A stretch of DNA of 64,000 nucleotides, taken from contig CALVYT010000018.1 in the NCBI GenBank assembly GCA_944372345.1, forward strand, positions 1-64,000, read 5' to 3'. Made by a program: the position numbers and the translations under genes. This document shows positions 45,474-55,015 of this stretch, piece by piece (the stretch's first letter is position 1; every line of letters starts with the position of its first letter). The notes under the pieces are model-generated. The model was not told the origin of the DNA. It worked only from the letters and a program-made list of their open reading frames with translations, and made no database searches. Origin of the DNA: an uncultured Clostridia bacterium (GTDB taxonomy: Bacteria; Bacillota; Clostridia; Christensenellales; Pumilibacteraceae).

Positions 45474-48131
45474 ATGAAAAAATACGCGAATAAATTCAAA
45501 GCGCTTTTCGTATTGCTGCTTGCTCTTGTGCTTGTGATCCCTTTCGCCGCCTGCGGCGACAAGGAAGAAACGACGGGCGGCGGAGGCGGCGGAGGCGGCA
45601 GCGACGCGCCCGACGAATACTGGGTGGAGCGCATAGAAGTGGAAAAAACGGAAGACTTCCGCGAGGATTATTCCGACGGAGAGGCGTTCGACAAGACCGG
45701 ACTGATAGTTACTGCATACTGGAACGACGGATATGTGGAAACCGTCGATCCTACGAAATATACCGCTTCGCCGGCAATAATAACCGATGATGTGACGGAG
45801 GTGACCATAATATACGGCGACGCTTCGGAAGTCGTTCCTATAAATTCCATTTCGATCGTAGGACTCGATATAGTGAAGATGCCGAGCAACACGACGTATT
45901 TCGTCGGCGAGACGTTCAAACCCGACGGTATGGTGCTGCGTTATGAGCTGGAGGACGGAAGTTACAGGGATATAACGGGCTTCGTTGCTTCGGACGTGAA
46001 GTACGACGCCGCTCCGCTCGAAATGGGCGACAGCGAAGTGGAAGTGGAGTACGGCGGATTTACCTGCAAGGTGCCGATCACGGTACTGGGGCAGGGGATC
46101 AAGATCGAAGCCAATTCCGAAGCGGGCGACGTTGAGATAGTCGATCCCGAGAACGCGGAAAAGCCGCATAAACCCGGTACCAACGCCGCGATCAAGGAGT
46201 TCGCGTCAAACGGCGACTTTATGCAGGACTTCTCCGAGGGCTGCACGATGACGTTCACGTTCGAATCGGATACCGAGCAGGTGCACCTGCTGCTCCAAGC
46301 GTCGTCGACTTATGTCACGGAATACAGCGATATAGTGACTTATTACCCGCTCACCGTCGAAGATATGCAGGTCAGCCGCATATTCGATATGACGGTCAAC
46401 GGCGAGCCCGTCGCTATAAACGATACCGCCGTCCTCGAAGGTTCGAGCACGGACGACCCCAACGGCTCGGCTGCCTGCCTTGCCAACTGGACGGAGGTCG
46501 ATCTCGGCATAGTCAACGTATATACGGACAAGGTCAATTCCGTTACGCTGACGTTCAAGGACAACGGCTATCGTAACGAAAATCAGGAAACAGGCACATT
46601 GGACGGTATGATGCCCGCGCCTTATATCGACTACTTTATGATAGCGAACGTAGCTGAGGACGATATGGTAACGGGTATCGAGATAACCGAGCAGCCGGAC
46701 AAGACCGAGTACGTCGAGGGGCAGAGTTTCGACCGCACGGGAATGGTCGTGACCGCTACTCATAAGGACGGCAGCAAGGAAGCCGTCACGGCATACGGAG
46801 TCACGCCGTCCGTGCTTACGACGGTGGGCGACGGGCAGAAGCTCACGGTGACGTACGGCGGCTGCACCGCGGAAGTGATCGTCGACGTGATCGCCCGCGT
46901 GCAGACGGGTATCACGGTGACCGCGCCTCCGGATAAGACGGTGTATATCACGGGCGAGCCGTTCGACCCGACGGGTATGACGATCGGAGCGGTATTTAAC
47001 GACGGCAGCACGGAGCCTCTCGTCGGCGAGGGCGAAGAGCCGGCGTGGACGTACTCTCCGACGGGCGCGCTCTCCGAGGGTAAAAATACGATCACGATAA
47101 CGAGCGGGGAATACGAAACGACGTTTGAAGTGACCGCGCGCAAGCAGACGGGCATAAAGATAACGACCCCGCCGACCGTGACGGAATACGCCAACGGTAT
47201 GCCGTTCGACCCGACGGGCATGGTCGTCGTCGCGGTATACAGCGACGGCGGCGAGGAGCCCGTAACGGATTACACGGTGGAGCCGTCGGGCGGTCTCACC
47301 GTCGGCACGGACAAGGTGACGATAAGGCATAACGGCTTTACGGCGGAGCAGCCCGTGACCGTGACGGGAGAGGAAATAATAAGCCATATCACGATAAGCG
47401 GCGTGCCGACCGACGCGATAGCGGCGGGATCTCCGCTTCCCGCGCTCTCCGCGGGCGACGTAACGGTGACGGCGCACTATTTCAGCGGAAATACGGAAAC
47501 GCTCTCCGCGTCCGACTACGACCTCGTCATCCCCACTGGTAATGCAAAACTCGGCAGCGCGGTGACCGCGACGCTGAAATCGGACGATACGGTCAGAGCC
47601 GTAATGCCGTTCAACGTGTCCTCCGAGATCAATATCACGGACGGCATGGTCACGGGCGCGAAGTACTACCGCACGAACGTGGCATGGGCGGACGACGCAA
47701 AGGACGGCGACTTCATGCAGAGTTGCAGGGGTAATTCCGTCATCACGTTTACGTTCGATTCGGCTTCTGCCTGCAACGCGAAGCTGACGCTCACGGGCGC
47801 GTCCGGTTGGGTGCTCGTGTACGGCGGTGAGAAAAATGAAATACCCGTCGAACTCGGCGATATGGTCGCGGCGGAGATGTTCGACCTCGAAGTGAACGGG
47901 CAGATCGTTACGATAGATCCCGACGCCAAATTCACGGGCGGCGACTACGGCACGCCGTCCAACGATAATCTGGCGGTATGGAGCGACGCCGAACTCGGCA
48001 CGTTCGCGCTCAAAGAGGGCGCAAACACCGTGCGGCTCATCTTCAAGAATTACGAATACAGAAACGGGAACAAGGACAAAAGCCTTGCGACTCCCAACCT
48101 CGACTATCTGACGATCGCGCCCGTGGCGTGA
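45474..48131 (+). CDS. Large Ig-like (Big_3-type) lipoprotein with carbohydrate-binding-like modules
   Basis: The 885-residue protein starts with a lipoprotein signal (FKALFVLLLALVLVIPFAAC, Cys23) and a poly-Gly linker. It contains at least six Ig-like repeats of the type PDKT.Y..GE.FD.TGM.V.A.Y.DGS (about 45-200 and 400-640), and two similar beta-sandwich modules (about 235-390 and 730-880) with a shared DFMQ...TFTFES/DS...FDMTVNG pattern, like CBM6/35-type sugar-binding domains. Predicted to sit on the outer face of the membrane. It is 22 nt after the GH3 gene, so both are likely expressed together. Confidence 0.82.
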   Translation: MKKYANKFKALFVLLLALVLVIPFAACGDKEETTGGGGGGGGSDAPDEYWVERIEVEKTEDFREDYSDGEAFDKTGLIVTAYWNDGYVETVDPTKYTASPAIITDDVTEVTIIYGDASEVVPINSISIVGLDIVKMPSNTTYFVGETFKPDGMVLRYELEDGSYRDITGFVASDVKYDAAPLEMGDSEVEVEYGGFTCKVPITVLGQGIKIEANSEAGDVEIVDPENAEKPHKPGTNAAIKEFASNGDFMQDFSEGCTMTFTFESDTEQVHLLLQASSTYVTEYSDIVTYYPLTVEDMQVSRIFDMTVNGEPVAINDTAVLEGSSTDDPNGSAACLANWTEVDLGIVNVYTDKVNSVTLTFKDNGYRNENQETGTLDGMMPAPYIDYFMIANVAEDDMVTGIEITEQPDKTEYVEGQSFDRTGMVVTATHKDGSKEAVTAYGVTPSVLTTVGDGQKLTVTYGGCTAEVIVDVIARVQTGITVTAPPDKTVYITGEPFDPTGMTIGAVFNDGSTEPLVGEGEEPAWTYSPTGALSEGKNTITITSGEYETTFEVTARKQTGIKITTPPTVTEYANGMPFDPTGMVVVAVYSDGGEEPVTDYTVEPSGGLTVGTDKVTIRHNGFTAEQPVTVTGEEIISHITISGVPTDAIAAGSPLPALSAGDVTVTAHYFSGNTETLSASDYDLVIPTGNAKLGSAVTATLKSDDTVRAVMPFNVSSEINITDGMVTGAKYYRTNVAWADDAKDGDFMQSCRGNSVITFTFDSASACNAKLTLTGASGWVLVYGGEKNEIPVELGDMVAAEMFDLEVNGQIVTIDPDAKFTGGDYGTPSNDNLAVWSDAELGTFALKEGANTVRLIFKNYEYRNGNKDKSLATPNLDYLTIAPVA

Positions 48132-48149
48132 CGCGTCGGAGCGCAGACG

Positions 48150-48183
48150 GCGAAGCCCGCCCCTCGAGCGGGCTTCGCTTTTT
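48150..48183 (+). terminator. Strong intrinsic terminator
   Basis: GCGAAGCCCGC (48150-48160)/GCGGGCTTCGC (48168-48178) then TTTTT. Confidence 0.95.
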
Positions 48184-48204
48184 GTGTATTTGAGTTTTTA
48201 CCTT

Positions 48205-49248
48205 TCACCGCGGCTCGCGTTCGGCAAGCTCTATGCATATCTTCGCGATCTCGTCCGTGCCGTCGAAGCGGAAAGCGGACATCGCGGCGCGCAGGGCGGA
48301 CGACTTCGCGTCAAGCAGGGCGAGACGGTCGCAGAGACGGGACAGTTCATCCTGCGGCAGCGTAAGAGCCAGCCCGTGCGCGGAAAAGTACTCCGCATTC
48401 TTCTCCTGATCGCCGCGGCTCGCGCCTTTCGGCAGCGGGACTATCAGCATGGGTATTCCGAGCGCGCCGAGCTCGAACAGCGAATTGCCGCCGCCGCGCG
48501 TTACGGCGAGGTCGGCGAGCGCGAAAAAGTCCTGCGGAGCAGGGGTGAATTCCAGCGGAAAATAGCCCGGCAGTCTTTTTGCTCCGTTGCCGCGTCCGCG
48601 TATATGCACTACGTCGAACGCTCGGGTCAGTTTCCCGAGCTGCGCGTCCACCGCGTCGTTAACGGCTTTCGCGCCCGTGCTGCCGCCGAGCACGAGCAGC
48701 GTTTTCTTCTTTCCCGAGAACCCGCATGCGCGCCGCGCCGCTTCCGCGTCGCCCGAATATATTGATCTGCGCAGAGGGCTGCCTGTGCAGATCGGAGTTT
48801 TTCCACGGACGGACGGCAGCGGAAATGACGAGCAGATCACGGAGGCTTTTTTCGCCGCGAGCCTGTTCGCCAGTCCGAAGGACGCGTCGCTCTCGTGCAC
48901 CAGCAGCGGCACATCCCCGCATTCGAGCGCGGTCGGCAGGGAAACGTAACCGCCCTTGGAGATTATCAGCGACGGAGAGATTTCTTTTACGAGCTTTCTC
49001 GCTTTTTTCCTTGCCTGTATGAGCGAAAACGGTACTTTGAGCGCGGAGAGCGGCTTGCCGCGCACCAGTTTAGGACAGTCCGCGCCGTGGTATACGACGT
49101 CCTCCGCTTCCGCCAGCTCCCGCTCTATCCCTTCCTTTCTTCCGACGTAATGCACCTCGTACCTCCGCCCGAGCAGCGGCAGCAGCGCGAGCAGCGGCAT
49201 AACGTGCCCCGCCGTGCCTCCGCCCGTCATTATGATCTTCTTTCTCAT
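48205..49248 (-). CDS. murG: UDP-GlcNAc:undecaprenyl-PP-MurNAc-pentapeptide GlcNAc transferase
   Basis: The 347-residue GT28-family protein starts MRKKIIMTGGGTAGHVMPLL, with the N-terminal Gly-rich loop, GGYVSLPTALECGDVPLLVH near 100, the GGSTGAKAVNDAV loop near 190, and ALADLAVTRGGGNSLFELG near 245. MurG makes lipid II at the inner face of the membrane. The usual HEQNAVPG is HESDASFG here and GNPVR is GSPLR, so it belongs to a divergent Clostridial branch. It stands alone on the minus strand, convergent with the lipoprotein gene, not in a mur operon. Confidence 0.88.
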   Translation of the reverse strand: MRKKIIMTGGGTAGHVMPLLALLPLLGRRYEVHYVGRKEGIERELAEAEDVVYHGADCPKLVRGKPLSALKVPFSLIQARKKARKLVKEISPSLIISKGGYVSLPTALECGDVPLLVHESDASFGLANRLAAKKASVICSSFPLPSVRGKTPICTGSPLRRSIYSGDAEAARRACGFSGKKKTLLVLGGSTGAKAVNDAVDAQLGKLTRAFDVVHIRGRGNGAKRLPGYFPLEFTPAPQDFFALADLAVTRGGGNSLFELGALGIPMLIVPLPKGASRGDQEKNAEYFSAHGLALTLPQDELSRLCDRLALLDAKSSALRAAMSAFRFDGTDEIAKICIELAEREPR

Positions 49249-49292
49249 ATAAAGTAATTATTCCCCGATCGCGTCCGATATTACATAAACGC

Positions 49293-49338
49293 GCAAATAT
49301 ATTTGCATAAATATTCATAAATCACGCATAATTATGCG
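49293..49338. promoter_or_regulatory. AT-rich palindromes between murG and parE
   Basis: GCAAATATATTTGC (49293-49306) and CGCATAATTATGCG (49325-49338) are perfect 14-bp palindromes in the divergent intergenic region, AT-rich against a GC-rich background. Possible operators; no DnaA boxes are seen. Confidence 0.5.
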
Positions 49339-49398
49339 CGATATTTTGTTACAGACCGCGACAGCATAAAACTGCCCGAAAAAATTGCATAAAAACTA

Positions 49399-49427
49399 TT
49401 GAAATTTCCTTTGCAATGTGTTATAAT
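49399..49427 (+). promoter_or_regulatory. Promoter of parE-parC
   Basis: TTGAAA 49399-49404, a 17-bp spacer, TATAAT 49422-49427. The leader (about 58 nt) contains hairpin CCCCC-N7-GGGGG at 49439-49455. Confidence 0.88.
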
Positions 49428-49491
49428 CCAAGAGTAGTCCCCCTTAAAACGGGGGTGAGTCACATAAGCGGATAAAAGGGAGAAGAAGGAA

Positions 49492-51456
49492 TTGTCAACG
49501 GAATACAACGCTCAGGATATTCAGGTCCTCGAAGGGCTGGACGCGGTGCGCCTGCGTCCGGGTATGTATATAGGCTCGACGGGGGCGAAGGGACTTCACC
49601 ACATACTGTGGGAGATCGTCGACAACTCGATGGATGAGATAGCAAACGGCTACGGCGACAGGATAGAGGTCACGATACACTCGGACGGCAGCGCGAGCGT
49701 GCTCGACAACGGGCGCGGCGTTCCCGTGGACATCCATCCGACGATGGGCATCAGCGGCGTCGAGGTGGTGTTCACCAAGTTGCACGCCGGCGGCAAATTC
49801 AACAACGACAACTACAAGACGTCGGGCGGACTTCACGGCGTGGGCGCGTCGGTCACGAACGCGCTTTCGAGCTGGCTGATCGTCGAGGTCTATAAAAGCG
49901 GCAAGGTCTACCGCGCCGAATTCGAGAGCAGGCAGGACGGCGACCGCTGGCACGGCGGCTGCGTCAAGATCCCGCTGTTCGAAACAGGGGAAAAGACGGA
50001 CAAGCACGGCACTTACGTCCGTTTCATGCCCGATAGTCACATCTTCGATACGACCAACTTCAATCTCGAAGTGATCTCCAAAAAACTTAAAGAGCTGGCG
50101 TTCCTCAACGACGGCGTGCATATAGTGCTGACGGACGAGCGCGTCGTCAGCGGCAACGCTCCGCTCCGCCGCGAATATTGCTACACGGGCGGCATATCCG
50201 ATTTTGTGGCATATCTGAACGAAACGAAAAACCCGCTGCACCCCGATCCGATATATGTCGACGGGGAAAAGGACGGGGTCTATATGAAGCTCGCCCTGCA
50301 ATACACGGACACCTATTCGGAGAACATATTCTCCTTCGTCAACAATATCCCCACTCCCGAGGGCGGAATGCACGAAACGGGGTTCAAGACGGCGCTGACG
50401 CGCACGCTGAACGATCTCGCGCGCAAGACGGGGGTGCTCAAAGACAAGGACGAGAACCTGCTCGGCGACGACTACCGCGTGGGTCTTACGGCGGTGCTCG
50501 CGATCAAAATGCAGAACGTGCAGTTCGAGGGGCAGACCAAGACCAAGCTCGGCAACCCCTTCGTCCGTCAGGCGATGGACGCGCTCGTATACCAGAAGCT
50601 GACGGAATATCTCGATTCCCGTCCCGACGTGCTCGACGTCATACTCAAAAAAGGTATGAGCGCGGCGCGCGAGCGCGAGGCGGTCAGAAAGGGCAAGGAG
50701 CAGGCGCGCCTGAAAAACCAGGCGGACAACTTCAACCTCGTCGGCAAGCTCTCGTCGTGCACGGGCAGAAAACCGGAGAAGAACGAACTTTATATCGTTG
50801 AGGGCGACAGCGCGGGCGGCACCTGCAAACAGGCGCGCGACCGCAGCTTTCAGGCGATACTCCCGCTGCGCGGCAAGCCGCTGAACGCGGAGAAAAAGCG
50901 CATAGACCAGGTATTGCAGAACGAGGAGATACGGACGATCATCTCCGCGCTCGGAGCGGGGATAGGCGACGACTTCAACCTCGACAACTTAAACTACCAC
51001 AAAGTCGTGATACTTTCCGACGCGGACCAGGACGGCGGTCACATACGGGCTATTTTGCTGACGTTCTTCTTCCGCTATATGAAGCAGTTGATAACGGACG
51101 GACATCTGTATATCGGTATGCCGCCTCTTTACAAGGTCGCGAAAAAGGACATCGTGGAATACGTCTACAACGACGAACTGCTCGACGAATGCAAGGCGCG
51201 TATGGGGCGCGGCTGCACGATACAGCGGTATAAGGGGCTGGGCGAGATGAACGCCGAACAGCTCTGGGAAACGACGATGGACCCCAAGCGCAGGACGCTG
51301 ATGCAGGTCACGCTCGAAGACGCGGTCAACGCGGAGATACTCGTCACGACGTGGATGGGCGACTCGGTGGATCTCCGCCGCGCCTATATCGTCGAACACG
51401 CCAACTTCAACAAAGTGGACGAATTCGTCAAGGAAGCGGGCAGAGCACAGGGATAA
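49492..51456 (+). CDS. parE: DNA topoisomerase IV subunit B (type IIA, ParE-like)
   Basis: The 654-residue protein starts with TTG at 49492, placed 9 nt after AGGGAG. It has the GHKL ATPase (VDNSMDEIANGYG; GGKFNNDNYKTSGGLHGVGA), the transducer, the toprim motifs EGDSAGGTCKQARDRSFQA and SDADQDGGHIRAILLTFFFR, and the C-terminal GRGCTIQRYKGLGEMN. The KQxRDRxFQAxLP form after the toprim Glu motif is ParE-like rather than GyrB-like (AKSGRDS). It decatenates chromosomes with ParC. The parC gene starts 12 nt downstream. Confidence 0.82.
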   Translation: MSTEYNAQDIQVLEGLDAVRLRPGMYIGSTGAKGLHHILWEIVDNSMDEIANGYGDRIEVTIHSDGSASVLDNGRGVPVDIHPTMGISGVEVVFTKLHAGGKFNNDNYKTSGGLHGVGASVTNALSSWLIVEVYKSGKVYRAEFESRQDGDRWHGGCVKIPLFETGEKTDKHGTYVRFMPDSHIFDTTNFNLEVISKKLKELAFLNDGVHIVLTDERVVSGNAPLRREYCYTGGISDFVAYLNETKNPLHPDPIYVDGEKDGVYMKLALQYTDTYSENIFSFVNNIPTPEGGMHETGFKTALTRTLNDLARKTGVLKDKDENLLGDDYRVGLTAVLAIKMQNVQFEGQTKTKLGNPFVRQAMDALVYQKLTEYLDSRPDVLDVILKKGMSAAREREAVRKGKEQARLKNQADNFNLVGKLSSCTGRKPEKNELYIVEGDSAGGTCKQARDRSFQAILPLRGKPLNAEKKRIDQVLQNEEIRTIISALGAGIGDDFNLDNLNYHKVVILSDADQDGGHIRAILLTFFFRYMKQLITDGHLYIGMPPLYKVAKKDIVEYVYNDELLDECKARMGRGCTIQRYKGLGEMNAEQLWETTMDPKRRTLMQVTLEDAVNAEILVTTWMGDSVDLRRAYIVEHANFNKVDEFVKEAGRAQG

Positions 51457-51468
51457 AGGGAACGGAAG

Positions 51469-53928
51469 ATGGCAGAAAACGAAAGAATAGCGCAGGAACA
51501 TATCATAACCAAGAGCATGGAAGAGGTGATGCACGAATCCATGCTCCCGTATTCGGAATACGTCATTCTCGACCGCGCTCTGCCGCGAGTCGAGGACGGG
51601 CTCAAACCCGTGCAGCGCCGCATACTCTACACCATGCACGAGCTCGGCATACGGCACGACACGCCGTACCGCAAGTGCGCGAGGATAGTGGGCGACTGTC
51701 TGGGTAAATACCACCCCCACGGCGACACGTCGGTCTACGGCGCGCTCGTCCGCCTTGCGCAGCCGTTCAATATGAACGCGCCGCTCGTCGACGGGCAGGG
51801 CAACTTCGGCAGCGTGGACGGGGACGGCGCGGCGGCGATGCGATATACCGAAGCGCGTCTGACGGCGCTCTCGCTCGAACTGCTGCGCGACCTCGACAAG
51901 GACACCGTGCGGTGGAGCTGTAACTTCGACGACACGCTCAAAGAGCCGGATATGCTGCCCGGGCGTTTTCCCAATCTGCTCGTCAACGGAGCGAGCGGCA
52001 TAGCGGTGGGACTGGCGACGAATATCCCGCCGCACAACCTCGGAGAAACGATAGACGGCGTGTGTGCGTATATCGACAAGCCGACGATCTCCCTCAAAGA
52101 TATGATGAAGATCATCAAGGGACCGGATTTCCCGACGGGCGGCTTCGTCATCGGCGGGGAGGAGCTCGTCCGCGCCTACGAAACGGGCAAGGGCAAAGTG
52201 ACCCTGCGCGCGAAGATACACGTCGAAACGGACGACAACGACAAGAAGCTCATCGTAATAGACGAACTGCCCTATCAGGTGAACAAGGCGGCGCTGCTCG
52301 AAAGCATACTCAGACTCAAAGAGGAGAAGAAAGGACCGCTGACGTTTATTCAGGACATCACGGACGAGTCCGACCGCAACGGTATGCGCGCCGTCATCAA
52401 GATCAAAAAGGACGGCGACGCGGACGCGATACTCGCGCAGCTCTATAAGGGCACCAATCTGTCGACGAGCTTCGGCATAAATATGGTCGCAATAGCGAAC
52501 GGCAAGCCCTGCCAGATGGGACTGCTTGACATCATAGCCTATTACGTCGACTATCAGCGCGATGTCATCGTGCGCCGCACGAAGTTCGACCTCGAAGCGG
52601 CGAAAAAGCGCGAGCACATACTCGAAGGGCTCGTCATCGCCGTCGAAAATATCGAAGAGGTCGTTAAGATCATCAAGAGCAGTTCTTCCACGGCGGATGC
52701 GCGTGACAAGCTGCGCAAGCGTTTCAGCCTCAGCGAAGTGCAGGCGCAGGCGATACTCGACCTCCGTCTTGCAAGGCTGACCCACCTCGAGGTGTTCAAG
52801 CTCGAACAGGAACTGCGCGAAGTGCGCGCGCTGATCGCCAAGCTGCAAGCCATACTCGGCAGCAAGAAACTGCAGATGGAAACGATCAAGACGGAGATGC
52901 AGCAGATCAAGCGGGCGTTCAAGGAGAACAGAAAGACGACCGTTCTCGCGGATCTGAAAAACTACGTCGTGCCCGACGAGTCGGCGGGCAAGCCGGTGGA
53001 AGAGACCGTGGTCGCGGTCAACGCCCTCGGTCAGCTGAAAAAAATGACGTCCAAGAGCTTCTCTCTCGCGACGAAGGATTTCACGGAGAACTCCACGAAA
53101 AAGGAGATCTGCTCGTCCGTCGTCAGGACGGACACCGAGCACAGGCTCTACTGCTTCACCAACCGCGGCAACTGCTACAAGGTGGACGCCGACGCCGTGC
53201 CCGACGGCAAGTGGCGGGACAACGGCGCGCCGCTGTCCAAGGTGTTCCCGGGCGCGGGCGAAGACGAACGGGTGCTGTATATGCTTCCCATCGAGGACGC
53301 TCTCCCGTCCGGCAGTATGATGTTCTACACCCGCCAGGGCATGGTCAAAAAGAGCGAGTGGAAGGAACTCGGCGTGGTCAAGTCCGCGTTCCAGGTGTGC
53401 AAGGTGAACGACGGCGACGAGATAATCGGCGTGGAACCGTACTGCGACGGCTGCTCGCTGATGTTCGTGACGGAAAAGGGAATGTGCCTCAACGCGGATA
53501 TGTCCGACATACCTTTGCAGGGCAGGATAGCCGCGGGCGTCAAGGGCATACAGCTCTCCGACGGCGACAAATGCGTGCTCGTCAAGCAGGTGACGCAGGA
53601 GGGCGAGATCGTCGTCATAACCAACCGCGGTTTCGGCAAACGCGTCATCTGCGCGGATATAGACGTTATGGGCAGATACCGCAAGGGCGTCAAGATCATC
53701 GACTTCGGTAAGACGCGCCCGTCCAACGGCGACAGGATAGTGTTCTCGTCGTATGTGAAAGAGCCGTATAAGATAGTTATCGAGGAAGAAGATCACTATA
53801 TGATGGCGTTCTCCACCGAGGACGTATCGATAGAGAACAGGACCCACGCGGGCAGACAGCTGTTCAAAGGCAGGCTGGACGTCGTGTGCGGATACATCTA
53901 CAACGACGGCTGCGTGAACGGTAACTGA
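51469..53928 (+). CDS. parC: DNA topoisomerase IV subunit A (type IIA, ParC-like)
   Basis: The 819-residue protein has the breakage-reunion domain ([40 protein letters not shown]; active Tyr in [11 protein letters not shown], about 126) and a C-terminal beta-pinwheel. The first pinwheel blade ([20 protein letters not shown]) has no QRRGGKG-type GyrA box, so supercoiling activity is unlikely and ParC is the better name. The quinolone-binding positions equal to GyrA 83 and 87 are Thr and Gly, without the usual acidic residue. The ArsR-type gene starts 2 nt after its stop. Confidence 0.82.
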   Translation: MAENERIAQEHIITKSMEEVMHESMLPYSEYVILDRALPRVEDGLKPVQRRILYTMHELGIRHDTPYRKCARIVGDCLGKYHPHGDTSVYGALVRLAQPFNMNAPLVDGQGNFGSVDGDGAAAMRYTEARLTALSLELLRDLDKDTVRWSCNFDDTLKEPDMLPGRFPNLLVNGASGIAVGLATNIPPHNLGETIDGVCAYIDKPTISLKDMMKIIKGPDFPTGGFVIGGEELVRAYETGKGKVTLRAKIHVETDDNDKKLIVIDELPYQVNKAALLESILRLKEEKKGPLTFIQDITDESDRNGMRAVIKIKKDGDADAILAQLYKGTNLSTSFGINMVAIANGKPCQMGLLDIIAYYVDYQRDVIVRRTKFDLEAAKKREHILEGLVIAVENIEEVVKIIKSSSSTADARDKLRKRFSLSEVQAQAILDLRLARLTHLEVFKLEQELREVRALIAKLQAILGSKKLQMETIKTEMQQIKRAFKENRKTTVLADLKNYVVPDESAGKPVEETVVAVNALGQLKKMTSKSFSLATKDFTENSTKKEICSSVVRTDTEHRLYCFTNRGNCYKVDADAVPDGKWRDNGAPLSKVFPGAGEDERVLYMLPIEDALPSGSMMFYTRQGMVKKSEWKELGVVKSAFQVCKVNDGDEIIGVEPYCDGCSLMFVTEKGMCLNADMSDIPLQGRIAAGVKGIQLSDGDKCVLVKQVTQEGEIVVITNRGFGKRVICADIDVMGRYRKGVKIIDFGKTRPSNGDRIVFSSYVKEPYKIVIEEEDHYMMAFSTEDVSIENRTHAGRQLFKGRLDVVCGYIYNDGCVNGN

Positions 53929-53930
53929 CG

Positions 53931-54290
53931 ATGAACGATCACACTCACGGCAACGACAATGAAAGGATAATGGCGCATATGCCGCCGCCCGAGCTTTGCG
54001 AAAAGGTCAGCGAGGCGTTCGCGCAGCTCGGCGACGCCACGCGGCTGCGCATTCTCTGGATACTCTGCCACAGCGAGCAGTGCGTGCACGGACTGGGAGA
54101 TATGATAGGTATGTCCAGCCCCGCCGTGGCGCATCATCTCGGAAAGCTGAAAAGCGCGGGACTTATAGTCAGCCGCCGCGAAGGCAGGGAAATGCTCTAC
54201 CGCCTCGGCGACACGGAGGAATGCCGTCAGCTGCATATCGCGATGGATAACCTGTTCCACGTCAACTGCTTCACGTTCGCCCATAAGTGA
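53931..54290 (+). CDS. ArsR/SmtB-family winged-helix regulator
   Basis: The 119-residue protein has the ArsR winged helix: LCEKVSEAFAQLGDATRLRI, SPAVAHHLGKLKSAGLIVSR, REGREMLYRLGD. Cys in SEQCVHGL and the His/Cys-bearing last helix (LHIAMDNLFHVNC), plus a His-rich N terminus (MNDHTHGN), could bind a metal in the manner of SmtB/CadC, but the full ligand set is not certain. It follows parC by 2 nt and may be read through from the topoisomerase promoter, which is unusual for a metal sensor. Confidence 0.85.
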   Translation: MNDHTHGNDNERIMAHMPPPELCEKVSEAFAQLGDATRLRILWILCHSEQCVHGLGDMIGMSSPAVAHHLGKLKSAGLIVSRREGREMLYRLGDTEECRQLHIAMDNLFHVNCFTFAHK

Positions 54291-54311
54291 CGGGCGGCAT
54301 AATAACGAACG

Positions 54312-54338
54312 ATAAGCACACAATATCCGTGTGCTTAT
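54312..54338 (+). promoter_or_regulatory. Hairpin covering the DUF421 start codon
   Basis: ATAAGCACAC (54312-54321) and GTGTGCTTAT (54329-54338) form a perfect 10-bp stem with a 7-nt loop. The GTG start of the next gene is in the right arm; the tail is AT-rich but not a clean T run. Confidence 0.7.
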
Positions 54339-55014
54339 TATTCTTATAAAGACGGTCGTCACCGCCCTGCTCGTGTTCTTCGTCATACGTCTGATGGGCA
54401 AGCGGCAGATAGGCGAGATGCAGCCGTTCGAGTTCGTGATAACTCTTATCCTCGCGGAGGTGGCGTGCCTGCCGATGAACGACCCGGCCGTGCCGCTGTA
54501 CGTCGGCATAGTCCCTGTCGTGACGCTCGCGTTCCTCGACATCGCGATCACGTTCGCCGTCCGCCGCAGCCGCGCCCTGCGCCGCCGGATAGACGGCAGC
54601 AGCGTCGTGGTCATAGACGGCGGCGGGATCTCGGGCAGGAACATAGCGCGGCTGAATATGAGCGTGGACGACGTGGTTATGAGCTGCCGCAGCTGCGGTT
54701 TTCCCGACCTTATGAACATAGGCTACGCGATAGTTGAGCCTAACGGCAAGTTTTCCGTTATCCCCAAACCGGGCGCGGCGGACGGCGAGCCTTATCTGCC
54801 GCTGCCGATAGCCGAGGACGGAAAGCGGATAGAGGAGAACATAGGGCTTTGCGGCATTTCGGACAGACAGTTCGCCGCCGCGCTCGCGGGCTGCAAGGGA
54901 CTGCGCGACGTGCTGTATATGGACGTGCGTCGGGACGGGACGGTATACGTCAGCCCCGCGTCGTCGCCCTGTTACAGCCGCAAGGTGCGCATAACGGGCG
55001 GAGGGAACTGGTGA
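54331..55014 (+). CDS. DUF421 (YetF-type) membrane protein
   Basis: The 227-residue protein starts with GTG; an in-frame stop at 54313 rules out an earlier start. It has three N-terminal membrane helices, the family motif RLMGKRQIGEMQPFEFVITL (residues 20-39), and a soluble beta-rich part (DGSSVVVIDGGGI; NIGYAIVEPNGKFSVIPKP). DUF421/YetF proteins are widespread in spore-formers and their function is poorly known. There is no ribosome site and the start is in a stable hairpin, so translation may depend on unfolding or coupling. Confidence 0.88.
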   Translation: MLIILIKTVVTALLVFFVIRLMGKRQIGEMQPFEFVITLILAEVACLPMNDPAVPLYVGIVPVVTLAFLDIAITFAVRRSRALRRRIDGSSVVVIDGGGISGRNIARLNMSVDDVVMSCRSCGFPDLMNIGYAIVEPNGKFSVIPKPGAADGEPYLPLPIAEDGKRIEENIGLCGISDRQFAAALAGCKGLRDVLYMDVRRDGTVYVSPASSPCYSRKVRITGGGNW

Positions 55015-55015
55015 T

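Noticed and set aside
49250-49491. Replication origin next to the type II topoisomerase genes
   Set aside because: AT-rich, but no DnaA boxes (TTATCCACA-like), no dnaA, dnaN or recF nearby.
49492-53928. Annotation as DNA gyrase (gyrB-gyrA)
   Set aside because: The A subunit lacks a GyrA box in its first pinwheel blade and the B subunit has the ParE-like KQxRDRxFQA segment, so topoisomerase IV fits better. Not fully settled without the rest of the genome.
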